Source of the DNA: Acidimicrobiia bacterium | GTDB taxonomy: Bacteria > Actinomycetota > Acidimicrobiia > Spongiisociales > UBA5794 | Assembly (NCBI GenBank): GCA_027036355.1 | Contig: JALVQZ010000165.1 | Coordinates: 1-34,028, forward strand | DNA: 34,028 nucleotides | Direction of reading: 5' to 3' | Shown: piece by piece, positions 1 through 9,283 of the stretch | Layout of the letters: each line of letters begins with the position of its first letter | Numbering within the stretch: position 1 is the first letter of the stretch | Position numbers and translations under genes: made by a program | The notes under the pieces: generated by a model | The model's database searches: none | Seen by the model: the letters and a program-made list of their open reading frames with translations, nothing else | What the model was told of the DNA's origin: nothing

Positions 1-435
1 CCCCGCCCCGACCCGACCGGACGGGAGCGGACCCGACCCTCGGGCCCGCCATGCAGCCGCTCCCTCGGACGGCCCGGGGCGGACCGAGCCGTCGCCGACC
101 CCGAGATCGAACACGATGGCCGATGGGACGATCGGGACCGGTCCCGCCGGCGTCGGGGTTCCCCGACCGGCCTCTTCGAGCTCACCCACGACCCCGTCGG
201 CGGCCGCCAACCCGAACGCGCTCCCACCCGACAGGACCACGGCGTCCACGGACACCGGCCTCATCGCCGCCCCGAGGACGTCGGTCTCTCGCGTTCCGGG
301 CGCCCCGCCCCGGACATCGACGACGGCGACGTTGGGCGTCGGGAACGCCACGACCGTGACCCCCGTCCTGGCTGCAGAGTCGGTCCAGTGGCCGACCTCG
401 ACGCCCGGAACGTCCGTCACGCATCCCTCACTCAC
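1..435 (-). CDS. P1 family peptidase (DmpA/S58 type), N-terminal part
   Basis: Partial gene running off the left edge; 145 codons are visible and contain no stop. The translation opens VSEGCVTDVPGVEVGHWTD and continues with VDAVVLSGGSAFGLAAADG and a later GRVGAG, which are typical of the S58/P1 peptidases (DmpA aminopeptidase/esterase, archaeal and bacterial homologues). These are self-processing Ntn-type hydrolases; the autocleavage serine lies beyond the window. I chose the GTG at 435-433, which overlaps the alr stop by 8 nt and implies translational coupling; GTG at 420 is the in-frame alternative. The family releases N-terminal residues from small peptides or amides, but the physiological substrate is not known from sequence. 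It sits where tsaE/tsaB often follow alr in actinobacteria, so the order is altered here. Confidence 0.85.
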   Translation of the reverse strand, partial: MSEGCVTDVPGVEVGHWTDSAARTGVTVVAFPTPNVAVVDVRGGAPGTRETDVLGAAMRPVSVDAVVLSGGSAFGLAAADGVVGELEEAGRGTPTPAGPVPIVPSAIVFDLGVGDGSVRPGPSEGAAAWRARGSGPLPSGRVGAG

Positions 436-1549
436 GGTTCGCTCCCCGATAGCGGCGCGGGAGGCGAGGGCCGAAGCGAGTGACCACCTCGTAGTTGATC
501 GTGTCGAGACGCTGCGCCCATTCCTCGGCGGTGATCTCGTCGTCGCCCTGCCGTCCGAGGAGCACCACCTCGTCGCCGACGGCGGCATCGGTGTCGCCGA
601 TGTCGACGACGAGCTGGTCCATCGTGACCGTGCCCGCCATGGGGAACCGACGACCGCCGATCAGCACCTCGCCACCGGTCGGCCCGTATCGACGAGGCAC
701 ACCATCGGCGTAGCCGATCGGGACGGTGGCCACCGTCGAGGCCGCCGCCAGTTCGCGAACGCGCCCATAGGAAGGACGCGCCCCGGCCGGGAGTCGGCGG
801 AGGTACGAGATGTGGGACACGACCCGCATCGCCGGACGGAGCTCGAGGTCGGTGGCGATACCCGGAGCCGGGCGAAGCCCGTAGATCCCGAGCCCGACAC
901 GGACCAGGTCGAATCGGGACGCCGGGATCGCCAACGACGCCGCGGTGTTGGCGGCATGGACGACCGGCACCTCGATGCCCTCCGCCGCCAGCGCGTCCTT
1001 GAACCGACCCAGCGCCCGAACCTGACGCAACGTGTAGTCGCCGTCGGCTTCGGAGACGGGGAAGTGCGTCCAGATCGCGCCGAGGGACAGGCGCCGGTCG
1101 GCGGCGACCGCACGAGCGACCGCGAACGCCTCGGTCGGAGCGGCGCCCACCCGATGCATCCCGGTGTCGACCTTCAGATGCACGGCGAACCCGGAGGCAG
1201 GCCGCTCACCGACCGCGTCCGCGATCCGGGCAACGGTCTCGAGCCGGTACACCGTCGGGACGATCCCGAGACGAACGACGACGTCCAGGTCCGAGGGGTC
1301 GGGTTCCGACAGCAGGAGGACCGGCGCATCGATCCCGGCCTCTCTGAGACGAACCGCCTCCTCGACGAGCGCGACCGCCAACCCGGCCGCACCGGAACGA
1401 AGCGCCGCCTCGGCGACCGGGACGTCTCCATGGCCGTAGGCGTCGGCCTTCACCACCGCCCACAGCGCAGCGGGAGCCACGGCGTCGGCGATCGTGGCGA
1501 CGTTGTGGGCGACGGCATCGAGATCGATCTCGATCCACGACGGACGCAC
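428..1549 (-). CDS. alr: alanine racemase
   Basis: PLP enzyme interconverting L- and D-alanine to supply D-Ala for peptidoglycan; cytosolic. From GTG at 1549 the protein is 373 residues, the usual Alr length. The N-terminal barrel motif AVVKADAYGHG carries the PLP lysine at about residue 34; the C-terminal domain shows PIGYADGVPRRY and the GTVTMDQLVVDIGD block typical of the family. The reading frame stays open to an ATG at 1726, but the extra 59 residues are Arg/Pro-rich and resemble no Alr; GTG 1549 has a clean GGAGGAG four bases upstream. It is transcribed away from the respiratory block and coupled to the downstream peptidase gene. In related genomes alr normally follows nnr directly, so the plus-strand block 1699-11499 appears to separate former neighbours. 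Confidence 0.95.
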   Translation of the reverse strand: MRPSWIEIDLDAVAHNVATIADAVAPAALWAVVKADAYGHGDVPVAEAALRSGAAGLAVALVEEAVRLREAGIDAPVLLLSEPDPSDLDVVVRLGIVPTVYRLETVARIADAVGERPASGFAVHLKVDTGMHRVGAAPTEAFAVARAVAADRRLSLGAIWTHFPVSEADGDYTLRQVRALGRFKDALAAEGIEVPVVHAANTAASLAIPASRFDLVRVGLGIYGLRPAPGIATDLELRPAMRVVSHISYLRRLPAGARPSYGRVRELAAASTVATVPIGYADGVPRRYGPTGGEVLIGGRRFPMAGTVTMDQLVVDIGDTDAAVGDEVVLLGRQGDDEITAEEWAQRLDTINYEVVTRFGPRLPRRYRGANRE

Positions 1550-1638
1550 GCTGCTCCTCCCGGCGGGTACGGGGGAACGGTAGTCAACCGGCGGCGGCCA
1601 GGTGCCACACCCGAGCGTCGAGCGACCCGACCGCGTCT

Positions 1639-1668
1639 CCGACAGGCCGTCGGCTCTTCGTCTAAGGT
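1639..1668 (+). promoter_or_regulatory. candidate promoter for the oxidase operon
   Basis: CCGACA (1639-1644) and TAAGGT (1663-1668, TAnnnT form) are separated by 18 bases. A start near 1675 would give a short leader carrying AAGGAGGAG at 1684-1692 before the first oxidase gene. This is sequence pattern only; the -35 is poor. Confidence 0.3.
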
Positions 1669-1698
1669 GCCGCCCGAACGACCAAGGAGGAGCGAACG

Positions 1699-1848
1699 AT
1701 GGCCGACGATCGGCCAGACGTGGCATCCACCGAGGAGGGAGAGCCGGAACATCCCCGAGGGACCGTGTTCCTCATGATGATGTTCCTCCTGCTCCTCATC
1801 GCCACATGGCTGTACACGTACACGACGCTGGTGAGCAGAGGGATCTGA
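1699..1848 (+). CDS. small membrane subunit of ba3-type oxidase (subunit IIa-like)
   Basis: A 49-residue protein: a charged, acidic N-terminus (MADDRPDVASTEEGEPEH) followed by one hydrophobic helix, about residues 23-38 (TVFLMMMFLLLIATWL), and a short tail. It has a strong Shine-Dalgarno sequence AAGGAGGAG and its TGA stop lies one base before the ATG of the subunit II gene. In ba3 oxidases such as the Thermus enzyme, a single-helix subunit IIa (CbaD) is encoded directly before subunits II and I. Size, topology and position match; sequence identity to known IIa subunits is too weak to judge by eye, so the assignment rests mainly on context. Confidence 0.75.
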   Translation: MADDRPDVASTEEGEPEHPRGTVFLMMMFLLLLIATWLYTYTTLVSRGI

Positions 1849-1849
1849 C

Positions 1850-2368
1850 ATGGCGACCCTGAAGATCGAGAAGTGGGAGCGGTGGTTCCTGTACGCCTCG
1901 GTGGTCATCCTCGTCGGTTTCCTCGTGGCCATCTTGGCGTCCATCGGGGAAGCCGGGATCCATCTCCCCACCGACGAGGGCTCACTCGACCCCAACAAGG
2001 TGGCCGAGACCCCACCGTTCGACAACCCGGGGCTCCGCCAGACCGGCGATGGAGCGTACGAAGCGGTCATGGTCGCCCGCACGTGGCAGTTCACCACCGG
2101 CGAGACGGACGCCGACGGGATCCCGACGATCACCGTGCCCGCCGGATCCGAGGTCACGTTCATCGTCACCTCCGGGGACGTCATCCACGGCCTGTACATC
2201 CCCCAGACCGACGTCAACGCCATGATCATCCCCGGCCGGGTCACGAAGATCAGCCAGAAGTTCGAAACGCCGGGTGAGTACACGTTCCTCTGCCACGAGT
2301 TCTGCGGTCTCGCCAACGAGCAGATCGGACACCATTCGATGTACGGAAAGGTGGTGGTGCAGCCATGA
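1850..2368 (+). CDS. cytochrome c oxidase subunit II, ba3 (B-family) type
   Basis: CuA-bearing subunit that accepts electrons from cytochrome c and passes them to subunit I. 172 residues: one N-terminal membrane helix (about 14-33) and an extracytoplasmic cupredoxin domain. CuA ligands visible: the His of DVIHGLY, the CHEFCG pair of cysteines, and the final HHSM. The short single-helix form is typical of B-family enzymes. Oddity: canonical subunits have CxxxCGxGHxxM, whereas here CHEFCG is followed by LANEQI before GHHSM, an insertion of about five residues between the second Cys and the His. The gene overlaps subunit I by four bases (ATGA). Confidence 0.93.
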   Translation: MATLKIEKWERWFLYASVVILVGFLVAILASIGEAGIHLPTDEGSLDPNKVAETPPFDNPGLRQTGDGAYEAVMVARTWQFTTGETDADGIPTITVPAGSEVTFIVTSGDVIHGLYIPQTDVNAMIIPGRVTKISQKFETPGEYTFLCHEFCGLANEQIGHHSMYGKVVVQP

Positions 2369-4023
2369 CGACGACCGCCCGCCCACCGGCGGATCTCGGC
2401 ACGGCCGAGATCGCGCAGAAGAAGTGGGCCAAGTGGCAGCTCTACCTCGGGTTCGTCGGGTTCTTCCTCGGGCTGCTGATGGGTCTGCTCCAGGCCCTCG
2501 ATCGGATGGGCTTCTACCTGTACAAGGAAGCTCAACTCTCCTCGTACTACCAGGGGCTCACCCTCCACGGCGTCTCGATGGTGTTCATCTTGACGTTCGC
2601 CTTCGGCAACGCGTTCCTCACCCTCGGGGTGATGCGGAGCCTGGAACGTCCGATGGCCAGCACGATGCTCGTCGCGGCGTCGTTCTGGTCGGCCGCGATC
2701 GGTGTGGCCCTGGCCGCCTGGGCGATCCTCGCCAACCAGGCGACGGTGCTCTACACGATGTACTCGCCGCTGCGTCCCCACGTGGCGTTCTACATCGGGG
2801 CCGTGCTCCTGGTCATCTCGACGTGGATCGTGCTCCTCAATCAGCTCCTCACGTTGCGGGCGTGGCGGAAGGACCACCCCGGCGAGCCGATCCCCCTGCT
2901 GGCGTTCGTGTCGGTGGTCACCTACATCATGTGGTTCATCGCCTCGCTCGGCGTCGCCATCGAGGTGCTCGTGTTCCTCATCCCGTGGTCGCTGGGGCTC
3001 GTCCAGAACACCGACCCGCTCCTGAACCGCATCCTCTTCTGGTTCACGGGCCATCCGATCGTGTACTTCTGGCTGCTGCCGGCCTATGTCTCGTGGTACA
3101 TCACCGTCCCCAAGATGGTCGGCGGACGGCTCTACTCCGACGGCGTCGTCAAGGGCGTGTTCATCCTGTTCCTCTTGTTCTCGACGCCCGTCGGACTGCA
3201 CCACCAGTTCACCGACCCTGGCGTCGACGAGGGCCTCAAGCTGCTCCACATGCTGTTCACCTTCGCGGTGTTCTTCCCCTCCCTGGTGACGGCCTTCACG
3301 CTGATGGCCGCGCTCGAGGACGGCGCCAAACACAACGGCGGCAAGGGGCTCGTGGCGTGGATCAGGCAGCTCCCGTGGGGCAACCCGTCGGTCGTGGCGC
3401 AGCTCTTCGCGATGCTGGGCTTCGTCCTCGGCGGCGTCAGCGGCCTCATCAACGCCAGCGCGACCGTGAACCTCGTGGTGCACAACACGTCGTTCATCCC
3501 CGGCCACTTCCACCTGACCGTCGGCACCGCGGTGGCCCTCACCATCATGGGCGTGTCGTACTGGCTCGTGCCGTACCTGACGGGCAAGAAGCTGTGCTGC
3601 CGTCGCCTCGCCGTGGCCCAGTCCTGGCTGTGGTTCGGCGGGGTGATGCTGTTCTCGCGGGGCCTCATGGCCGCCGGCATCGAGGGTCAGCCGCGTCGGG
3701 TTCCGGTCGGGCTCATGACCTACGCCGAGGAGAGCTGGAAGCTGTGGGACATCGTCACCGGCATCGGCGGCACGCTGATGGTGACCAGCGGAACGATCTT
3801 CTTCATCGTCATCATCGGCACGCTGCTGCGGAAGAAGGGCTCGGCAGGCGCCGTCGAGTTCCCGATCGCCGATACCGTCTACGGGCCCGAGCAGAGCCCG
3901 GCGATCCTGGACCGGCTCGGCCTGTGGACGGCGGTGAGCGTCGTGCTGATCCTCATCGCCTACGTGCCGGTCTTCGTCTCGCACTACTACAACTTCACGT
4001 CGCCGGGGTTCGTCCGCTGGTAG
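2365..4023 (+). CDS. cytochrome c oxidase subunit I, ba3 (B-family) type
   Basis: Catalytic heme-copper subunit that reduces O2 and pumps protons in the cytoplasmic membrane; 552 residues with about 13 hydrophobic segments. Visible ligands: LHGVS (low-spin heme His), GHPIVYFWLLPAY (CuB His and the cross-linked Tyr four residues later), GLHHQFTDPG (two CuB His), IPGHFHLTVG (high-spin and low-spin heme His). The region around GHPIVYFWLLPAY closely resembles the Thermus ba3 enzyme. Retention of the HPxVY tyrosine argues for O2 reduction rather than a nitric oxide reductase of the same superfamily. The start overlaps the subunit II stop; the stop codon lies inside a perfect hairpin. No subunit III or heme A synthase gene is in the window. 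Confidence 0.95.
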   Translation: MTTTARPPADLGTAEIAQKKWAKWQLYLGFVGFFLGLLMGLLQALDRMGFYLYKEAQLSSYYQGLTLHGVSMVFILTFAFGNAFLTLGVMRSLERPMASTMLVAASFWSAAIGVALAAWAILANQATVLYTMYSPLRPHVAFYIGAVLLVISTWIVLLNQLLTLRAWRKDHPGEPIPLLAFVSVVTYIMWFIASLGVAIEVLVFLIPWSLGLVQNTDPLLNRILFWFTGHPIVYFWLLPAYVSWYITVPKMVGGRLYSDGVVKGVFILFLLFSTPVGLHHQFTDPGVDEGLKLLHMLFTFAVFFPSLVTAFTLMAALEDGAKHNGGKGLVAWIRQLPWGNPSVVAQLFAMLGFVLGGVSGLINASATVNLVVHNTSFIPGHFHLTVGTAVALTIMGVSYWLVPYLTGKKLCCRRLAVAQSWLWFGGVMLFSRGLMAAGIEGQPRRVPVGLMTYAEESWKLWDIVTGIGGTLMVTSGTIFFIVIIGTLLRKKGSAGAVEFPIADTVYGPEQSPAILDRLGLWTAVSVVLILIAYVPVFVSHYYNFTSPGFVRW

Positions 4024-4035
4024 CGGACGAACCCC
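4005..4035 (+). terminator. perfect hairpin overlapping the subunit I stop codon
   Basis: Fourteen-base arms (4005-4018 and 4022-4035) are perfect complements with a 3-base loop, and the TAG stop (4021-4023) lies in the loop and right arm. No T-run follows, as is common for high-GC actinobacterial terminators. It would end or attenuate the oxidase transcript before the cytochrome c gene. Confidence 0.7.
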
Positions 4036-4123
4036 TCCTCGGGCAGGGCCGAAGGACCCTAGAGCACGGATCGATCACTCCTTAGGGTCTGGTCAGGAAT
4101 CCAACGACCGTGGAGGTAGGCGC

Positions 4124-4552
4124 ATGCGCCGACATCTGGTAGTGCTGGTCGTGCTCGTGGCGTTGGTCGCCGCGGCGTGCGGCGGGAGCAGCGGCGGGGA
4201 CACCGGCGGCGGCTCGGCGACGACGGTCGCCACGACCGCGCCCGGCGGCGACGGCGGAGGCGGCGGTGGCGCCGGCGACGCCGCCAACGGGGAGAAGCTG
4301 TACCAGGGGACGTGCGTCGCCTGTCACGGCCCCGACGCCAAGGGCGTCACCGGCCTCGGCAAGGACCTCACGACGAGCGAGTTCGCCAAGGGCCTCAGCG
4401 ACGAGGAGCTCGTGGCGTTCCTCAAGACCGGCCGTCCTGCGTCGGATCCGGCCAACACCACCGGCGTGGACATGCCCCCCAAGGGCGGCAACCCGTCGCT
4501 GTCCGACGACGACCTCCTCGACATCGTGGCGTACCTGCGCACCCTCGAGTGA
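4124..4552 (+). CDS. lipoprotein cytochrome c (class I, mono-heme)
   Basis: 142 residues. Signal peptide with lipobox LVAAAC (Cys 19), then a flexible Gly/Ser/Thr-rich linker (about 20-55), then a compact cytochrome c domain with CVACH at residues 64-68 and a probable axial Met at 117 (VDMPPKGG). Predicted to be lipid-anchored on the outer face of the membrane, carrying electrons. GGAGG at 4112-4116 supports the start. It lies between the ba3 oxidase and the nos operon with its own upstream gap and a downstream terminator, so it could donate electrons to either enzyme; clade II nos clusters often encode dedicated c-type cytochromes. The donor role is inference from position. Confidence 0.9.
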   Translation: MRRHLVVLVVLVALVAAACGGSSGGDTGGGSATTVATTAPGGDGGGGGGAGDAANGEKLYQGTCVACHGPDAKGVTGLGKDLTTSEFAKGLSDEELVAFLKTGRPASDPANTTGVDMPPKGGNPSLSDDDLLDIVAYLRTLE

Positions 4553-4581
4553 CCCGAACGGCCATCGCCGCTCGACGGAAT

Positions 4582-4603
4582 GGGACCGCCCCCGGGCGGT
4601 CCC
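4582..4603 (+). terminator. terminator hairpin after cytochrome c gene
   Basis: GGGACCGCCC (4582-4591) and GGGCGGTCCC (4594-4603) are perfect complements with almost no loop, 30 bases after the cytochrome c stop. No T-run. It separates this gene from the regulator-nos transcription unit. Confidence 0.65.
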
Positions 4604-4665
4604 GTCGCGTCAGGGACTTTCGGCCCTGGGCCGGCCTCGTGCGCTCTGGCACCCTGCGAGCAGGA

Positions 4666-4690
4666 ATTCCATAGTCCCATACTCAGGGAT
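4666..4690 (+). promoter_or_regulatory. candidate operator/promoter for the Rrf2-nos operon
   Basis: An imperfect dyad: ATTCCATAGT (4666-4675), 5-base spacer, ACTCAGGGAT (4681-4690); 7 of 10 positions are complementary. It lies just before the Shine-Dalgarno sequence (GAAGAAGGG, 4696-4704) of the Rrf2-type gene and overlaps a plausible -10 (CATAGT, 4670-4675) with CTGGCA 18 bases upstream. Rrf2 regulators bind similar A/T-edged dyads, so this is a reasonable autoregulatory site, unproven. Confidence 0.35.
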
Positions 4691-4708
4691 TACGCGAAGA
4701 AGGGCGCG

Positions 4709-5127
4709 ATGCGACTCGAAGTCACCAAGAAGACCGATCTCGCGCTCCAGGCCATGAAATGCCTCGGAGAGGGGACCCTTCCGGGACCCGAGCTGGCCAC
4801 GCGCATCGGCGTGACGATCAGCTACCTGCCCCAGATCATGAACCCGCTCGTCAGGGCCGGATGGGTCGAATCCGCCCCCGGCCGCAACGGGGGGTATACG
4901 AGAACCATCACGCTCGAGCAGGTGTCGACGCTCCAGTTGATCGAAGCGATCGAAGGACCGACCGACACCGGCCGGTGCGTGTTGAAAGGCGGTCCGTGCC
5001 CGGATGAGGAGCAATGCGCATTGCATCTCCCGTGGTCCCGGGCACGGACCGCGCTGTTGGCAGAGCTCGGCAGAACGTCTCTCGCGGAGGCGTACCAGCC
5101 GTGCACCTACACGGAGGAGGCTAAGGC

Positions 5128-5131
<4 letters not shown>
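4709..5131 (+). CDS. Rrf2 family transcriptional regulator, probable Fe-S sensor (NsrR-like)
   Basis: 140 residues from ATG 4709, the usual Rrf2 length; a longer open frame to 4580 adds only low-complexity residues and lacks a ribosome site. The N-terminal winged helix (MRLEVTKKTDLALQAMKCLG..., with ISYLPQIMNPLVRAGWVES as recognition and wing region and GRNGGY) is followed by cysteines 90, 97 and 103 (C-x6-C-x5-C), placed like the Fe-S ligands of NsrR and IscR; NsrR proteins use C-x5-C-x5-C. NsrR-type members sense NO, others iron-sulphur status or redox. Its TGA overlaps the nosZ ATG by four bases, so it is co-transcribed with nosZ and most likely controls the nos operon. The signal sensed is inferred, not shown. 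Confidence 0.88.
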
Positions 5132-7179
<2,048 letters not shown>

Positions 7180-7191
7180 GCACCGACACCT

Positions 7192-7224
7192 GGAGGGGTC
7201 GCCCCGCACCGGGGCGACCCCTCC
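7192..7224 (+). terminator. strong intercistronic hairpin between nosZ and nosB
   Basis: Perfect 14-base arms (7192-7205 and 7211-7224) with a 5-base loop, 12 bases after the nosZ stop and 23 before the nosB start. There is no T-run and the next genes are on the same strand with no obvious promoter. It may be a partial terminator or a 3' stabiliser giving more nosZ than accessory mRNA. Confidence 0.6.
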
Positions 7225-7247
7225 CCGACAAGGGAAAGGACACGACG

Positions 7248-7919
7248 ATGGCGAGCCTGAGGGATCGGATCCTGGGACCGCCCGTTCCCAAGGACGAGCT
7301 GGCGGAACATGCCCCTCGGTACCGCAAGCCGATGCTGTTCTTCGGGGTGGCGGCCCTCCTCCTCGTGGTCTCGCTGTTCCTCCCCTATTGGATCCTGAAG
7401 CTCCAGGCGCCGCAGTTCCCCGACGGCCTCACGGTGAGCGCGTACGTGAACCGCCTCGAGGGCGACGTGGAGATCCTCGAAGGGCTGAACCACTACGTCG
7501 GCATGCCGTCGTTCGAACACGGAGCCGTGCTCGAACGGTCGGTCTCGATCATCGCCATCATTGTGCTCGCCGGACTGTTGCTGGCGGCGTTCTTCATCCA
7601 CAGCCGCTGGGTCGTCCTCCTCGCCCTCCCGGCGCTGTTGTTCCCCCTCGCGTTCCTCGCAGATCTCCAGTTCTGGTTGTGGAGGTACGGCCACAGCCTC
7701 GACCCCCGAGCGCCCCTGGCCAACGCCGTGGGAGAGTTCACTCCACCGATCTTCGGCCCCGCGAAGATCGCCCAGTTCCACACCCTGGCGCTTCCCGGCC
7801 CCGGCTTGATCCTGGCGTTCATCGCCTCCGTCCTGGTCGGCTTCGGTCTGTACCACCACCGCAAGGCCTACAAGCCGCTCCTCGACCGGATCCTCGCCGA
7901 GGAGCACGCCAACCCATGA
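7248..7919 (+). CDS. nosB: NosB-like integral membrane protein of clade II nos clusters
   Basis: 223 residues from ATG 7248 (AAGGGAAAGGA upstream). Four membrane helices are evident: about 28-50 (MLFFGVAALLLVVSLFLPYW), 104-124, 127-151 and 183-208. Between helices 1 and 2 is an outside loop with PQFPDGL and GLNHYVGM, motifs I associate with the membrane protein that follows nosZ in clade II clusters. Its exact biochemical role is not established; position directly after nosZ and before nosD is diagnostic. The open frame extends upstream to 6585 but that is only the antisense-free shadow of nosZ. The stop overlaps the nosD start by four bases. Confidence 0.8.
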   Translation: MASLRDRILGPPVPKDELAEHAPRYRKPMLFFGVAALLLVVSLFLPYWILKLQAPQFPDGLTVSAYVNRLEGDVEILEGLNHYVGMPSFEHGAVLERSVSIIAIIVLAGLLLAAFFIHSRWVVLLALPALLFPLAFLADLQFWLWRYGHSLDPRAPLANAVGEFTPPIFGPAKIAQFHTLALPGPGLILAFIASVLVGFGLYHHRKAYKPLLDRILAEEHANP

Positions 7920-9283
7920 GAACCCGGATCGTGACGATCGCCCTCCTCGCCTGGGGGCTCGTCTCCGTAGCCCCTTCCCTGGCGGCGCAGGAGCCAACCG
8001 ACCTTCAGGCGCTCATCGACGACGCGGCCCCCGGAGCCGTCCTGGACCTGGCCGCCGGCACCTACCGAGGCGGGGTCACGATCGACAAGCCGCTCACCAT
8101 CCGCTCGGACGGCGCCGCGGTCATCGATGGAGGCGACGACGATACCGTCATCACGGTCGAGGCTCCGGACGTCACGCTCGAAGGTCTCGTCGTTCGCGGT
8201 TCGGGCGACACGTTGGACCGCGAGGACTCCGGGATCTACGTCAAGGCACCACGCGTCCGGATCGTCGACAACCGCCTCGAGGACGTCCTCTTCGGCATCT
8301 TCCTCCACCAGGCTCCCGACTCGGTGGTCGAACGGAACGTCATCGGAGCCAAGGACGTGTTCGTCGCCCGTCGCGGCGACGGGATCCGGCTCTGGGAGTC
8401 GCATCGAACGGTCGTCGCCGACAACGTCGTCGACGGAGGCCGGGACGCCGTGTTCTGGTTCTGCGACGACCTCGAGATCCGCGGGAACCGGATCTCGAAC
8501 GGCCGGTACGGGTTGCATTTCATGTACAGCGACCGGGCGCTGGTCGAAGCCAACGCACTGATCGACAACAGCGTCGGTTCCTTCCTCATGTACAGCAAGG
8601 ACCTCGTGCTCCGCCGCAATCTCATCTCCGGGAACAACGGACCGAGCGGCTACGGCGTCGGCCTCAAGGACATGGACGGAGCGAGGCTCGAGGACAACCT
8701 CCTCGTCGGGAACCGGGTCGGCGTGTTCCTCGACAACTCGCCCCAGACCGTGGGCATCGAACAATGGTTCCGGGGCAACCTGTTCGCGTACAACCAGATC
8801 GGCGCCCTCTTCCTCCCGTCGGTCAAGAACAACGTCTTCTGGGAGAACTCCTTCGTCGACAACACCGTGCAGGTCACCGTCCAAGGCGGCGGTCGCTTCT
8901 CCGGCAACCGATGGACGAACGACGGCGTCGGGAACCACTGGTCGGACTACGCCGGCTACGACGCCGACGGCGACGGGATCGGAGACGTTCCCTACCGTCT
9001 CGACGACCTCTACGACCACCTCCTCGATCGGAACCCCGAGATCATGTTGTTCAGCGAGACGCCGGCGGCACGCGCCCTCGATCTGGCCGCCCGGGCGTTC
9101 CCGGTCATCAAACCCCGGCCCAAGGTCGAGGATCCGGCGCCGCTCATCCGCCCGCCCGCTCCGCCGGAGCCGCCGTTCGATCTCGGGGTCCAACCGAGCG
9201 CGACGTTGCTGGTCGGCTCCATCGCCATGATGGCATTCGCCGTCGTGGTCGTGCTCTCCACCCGTCGAAGGAGGTCCCTGTGA
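7916..9283 (+). CDS. nosD: NosD, copper-site maturation beta-helix protein
   Basis: 455 residues. Cleavable-looking signal peptide (about 1-25, ending PSLAAQ), then repeated right-handed beta-helix rungs of the CASH/NosD type (for example GNRISNGRYGLHFMYS, LVGNRVGVFLDNS), a GNHWSDYAGYDADGDGIGD segment typical of NosD, and a C-terminal membrane helix (about 428-450) ending in a basic tail RRRRSL. NosD works with NosF and NosY in delivering the copper-sulphur centre to NosZ outside the membrane. The C-terminal anchor suits a cell with no closed periplasm. Coupled to nosB (ATGA) and to nosF (TGATG). Confidence 0.93.
   Translation: MRTRIVTIALLAWGLVSVAPSLAAQEPTDLQALIDDAAPGAVLDLAAGTYRGGVTIDKPLTIRSDGAAVIDGGDDDTVITVEAPDVTLEGLVVRGSGDTLDREDSGIYVKAPRVRIVDNRLEDVLFGIFLHQAPDSVVERNVIGAKDVFVARRGDGIRLWESHRTVVADNVVDGGRDAVFWFCDDLEIRGNRISNGRYGLHFMYSDRALVEANALIDNSVGSFLMYSKDLVLRRNLISGNNGPSGYGVGLKDMDGARLEDNLLVGNRVGVFLDNSPQTVGIEQWFRGNLFAYNQIGALFLPSVKNNVFWENSFVDNTVQVTVQGGGRFSGNRWTNDGVGNHWSDYAGYDADGDGIGDVPYRLDDLYDHLLDRNPEIMLFSETPAARALDLAARAFPVIKPRPKVEDPAPLIRPPAPPEPPFDLGVQPSATLLVGSIAMMAFAVVVVLSTRRRRSL

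Noticed and set aside
428-1726. N-terminal extension of alanine racemase to ATG 1726
   Set aside because: The added 59 residues are low-complexity and the GTG at 1549 has an excellent ribosome site.
1450-3984. 844-codon open frame on the minus strand opposite the oxidase genes
   Set aside because: It is a His/Arg/Glu-rich antisense shadow of high-GC coding DNA and matches no family.
2365-4023. Possibility that the heme-copper enzyme next to nos is a nitric oxide reductase
   Set aside because: The CuB region keeps HPxVY with the cross-linking Tyr, and both the CuA subunit and ba3-type motifs are present, as in oxygen reductases.
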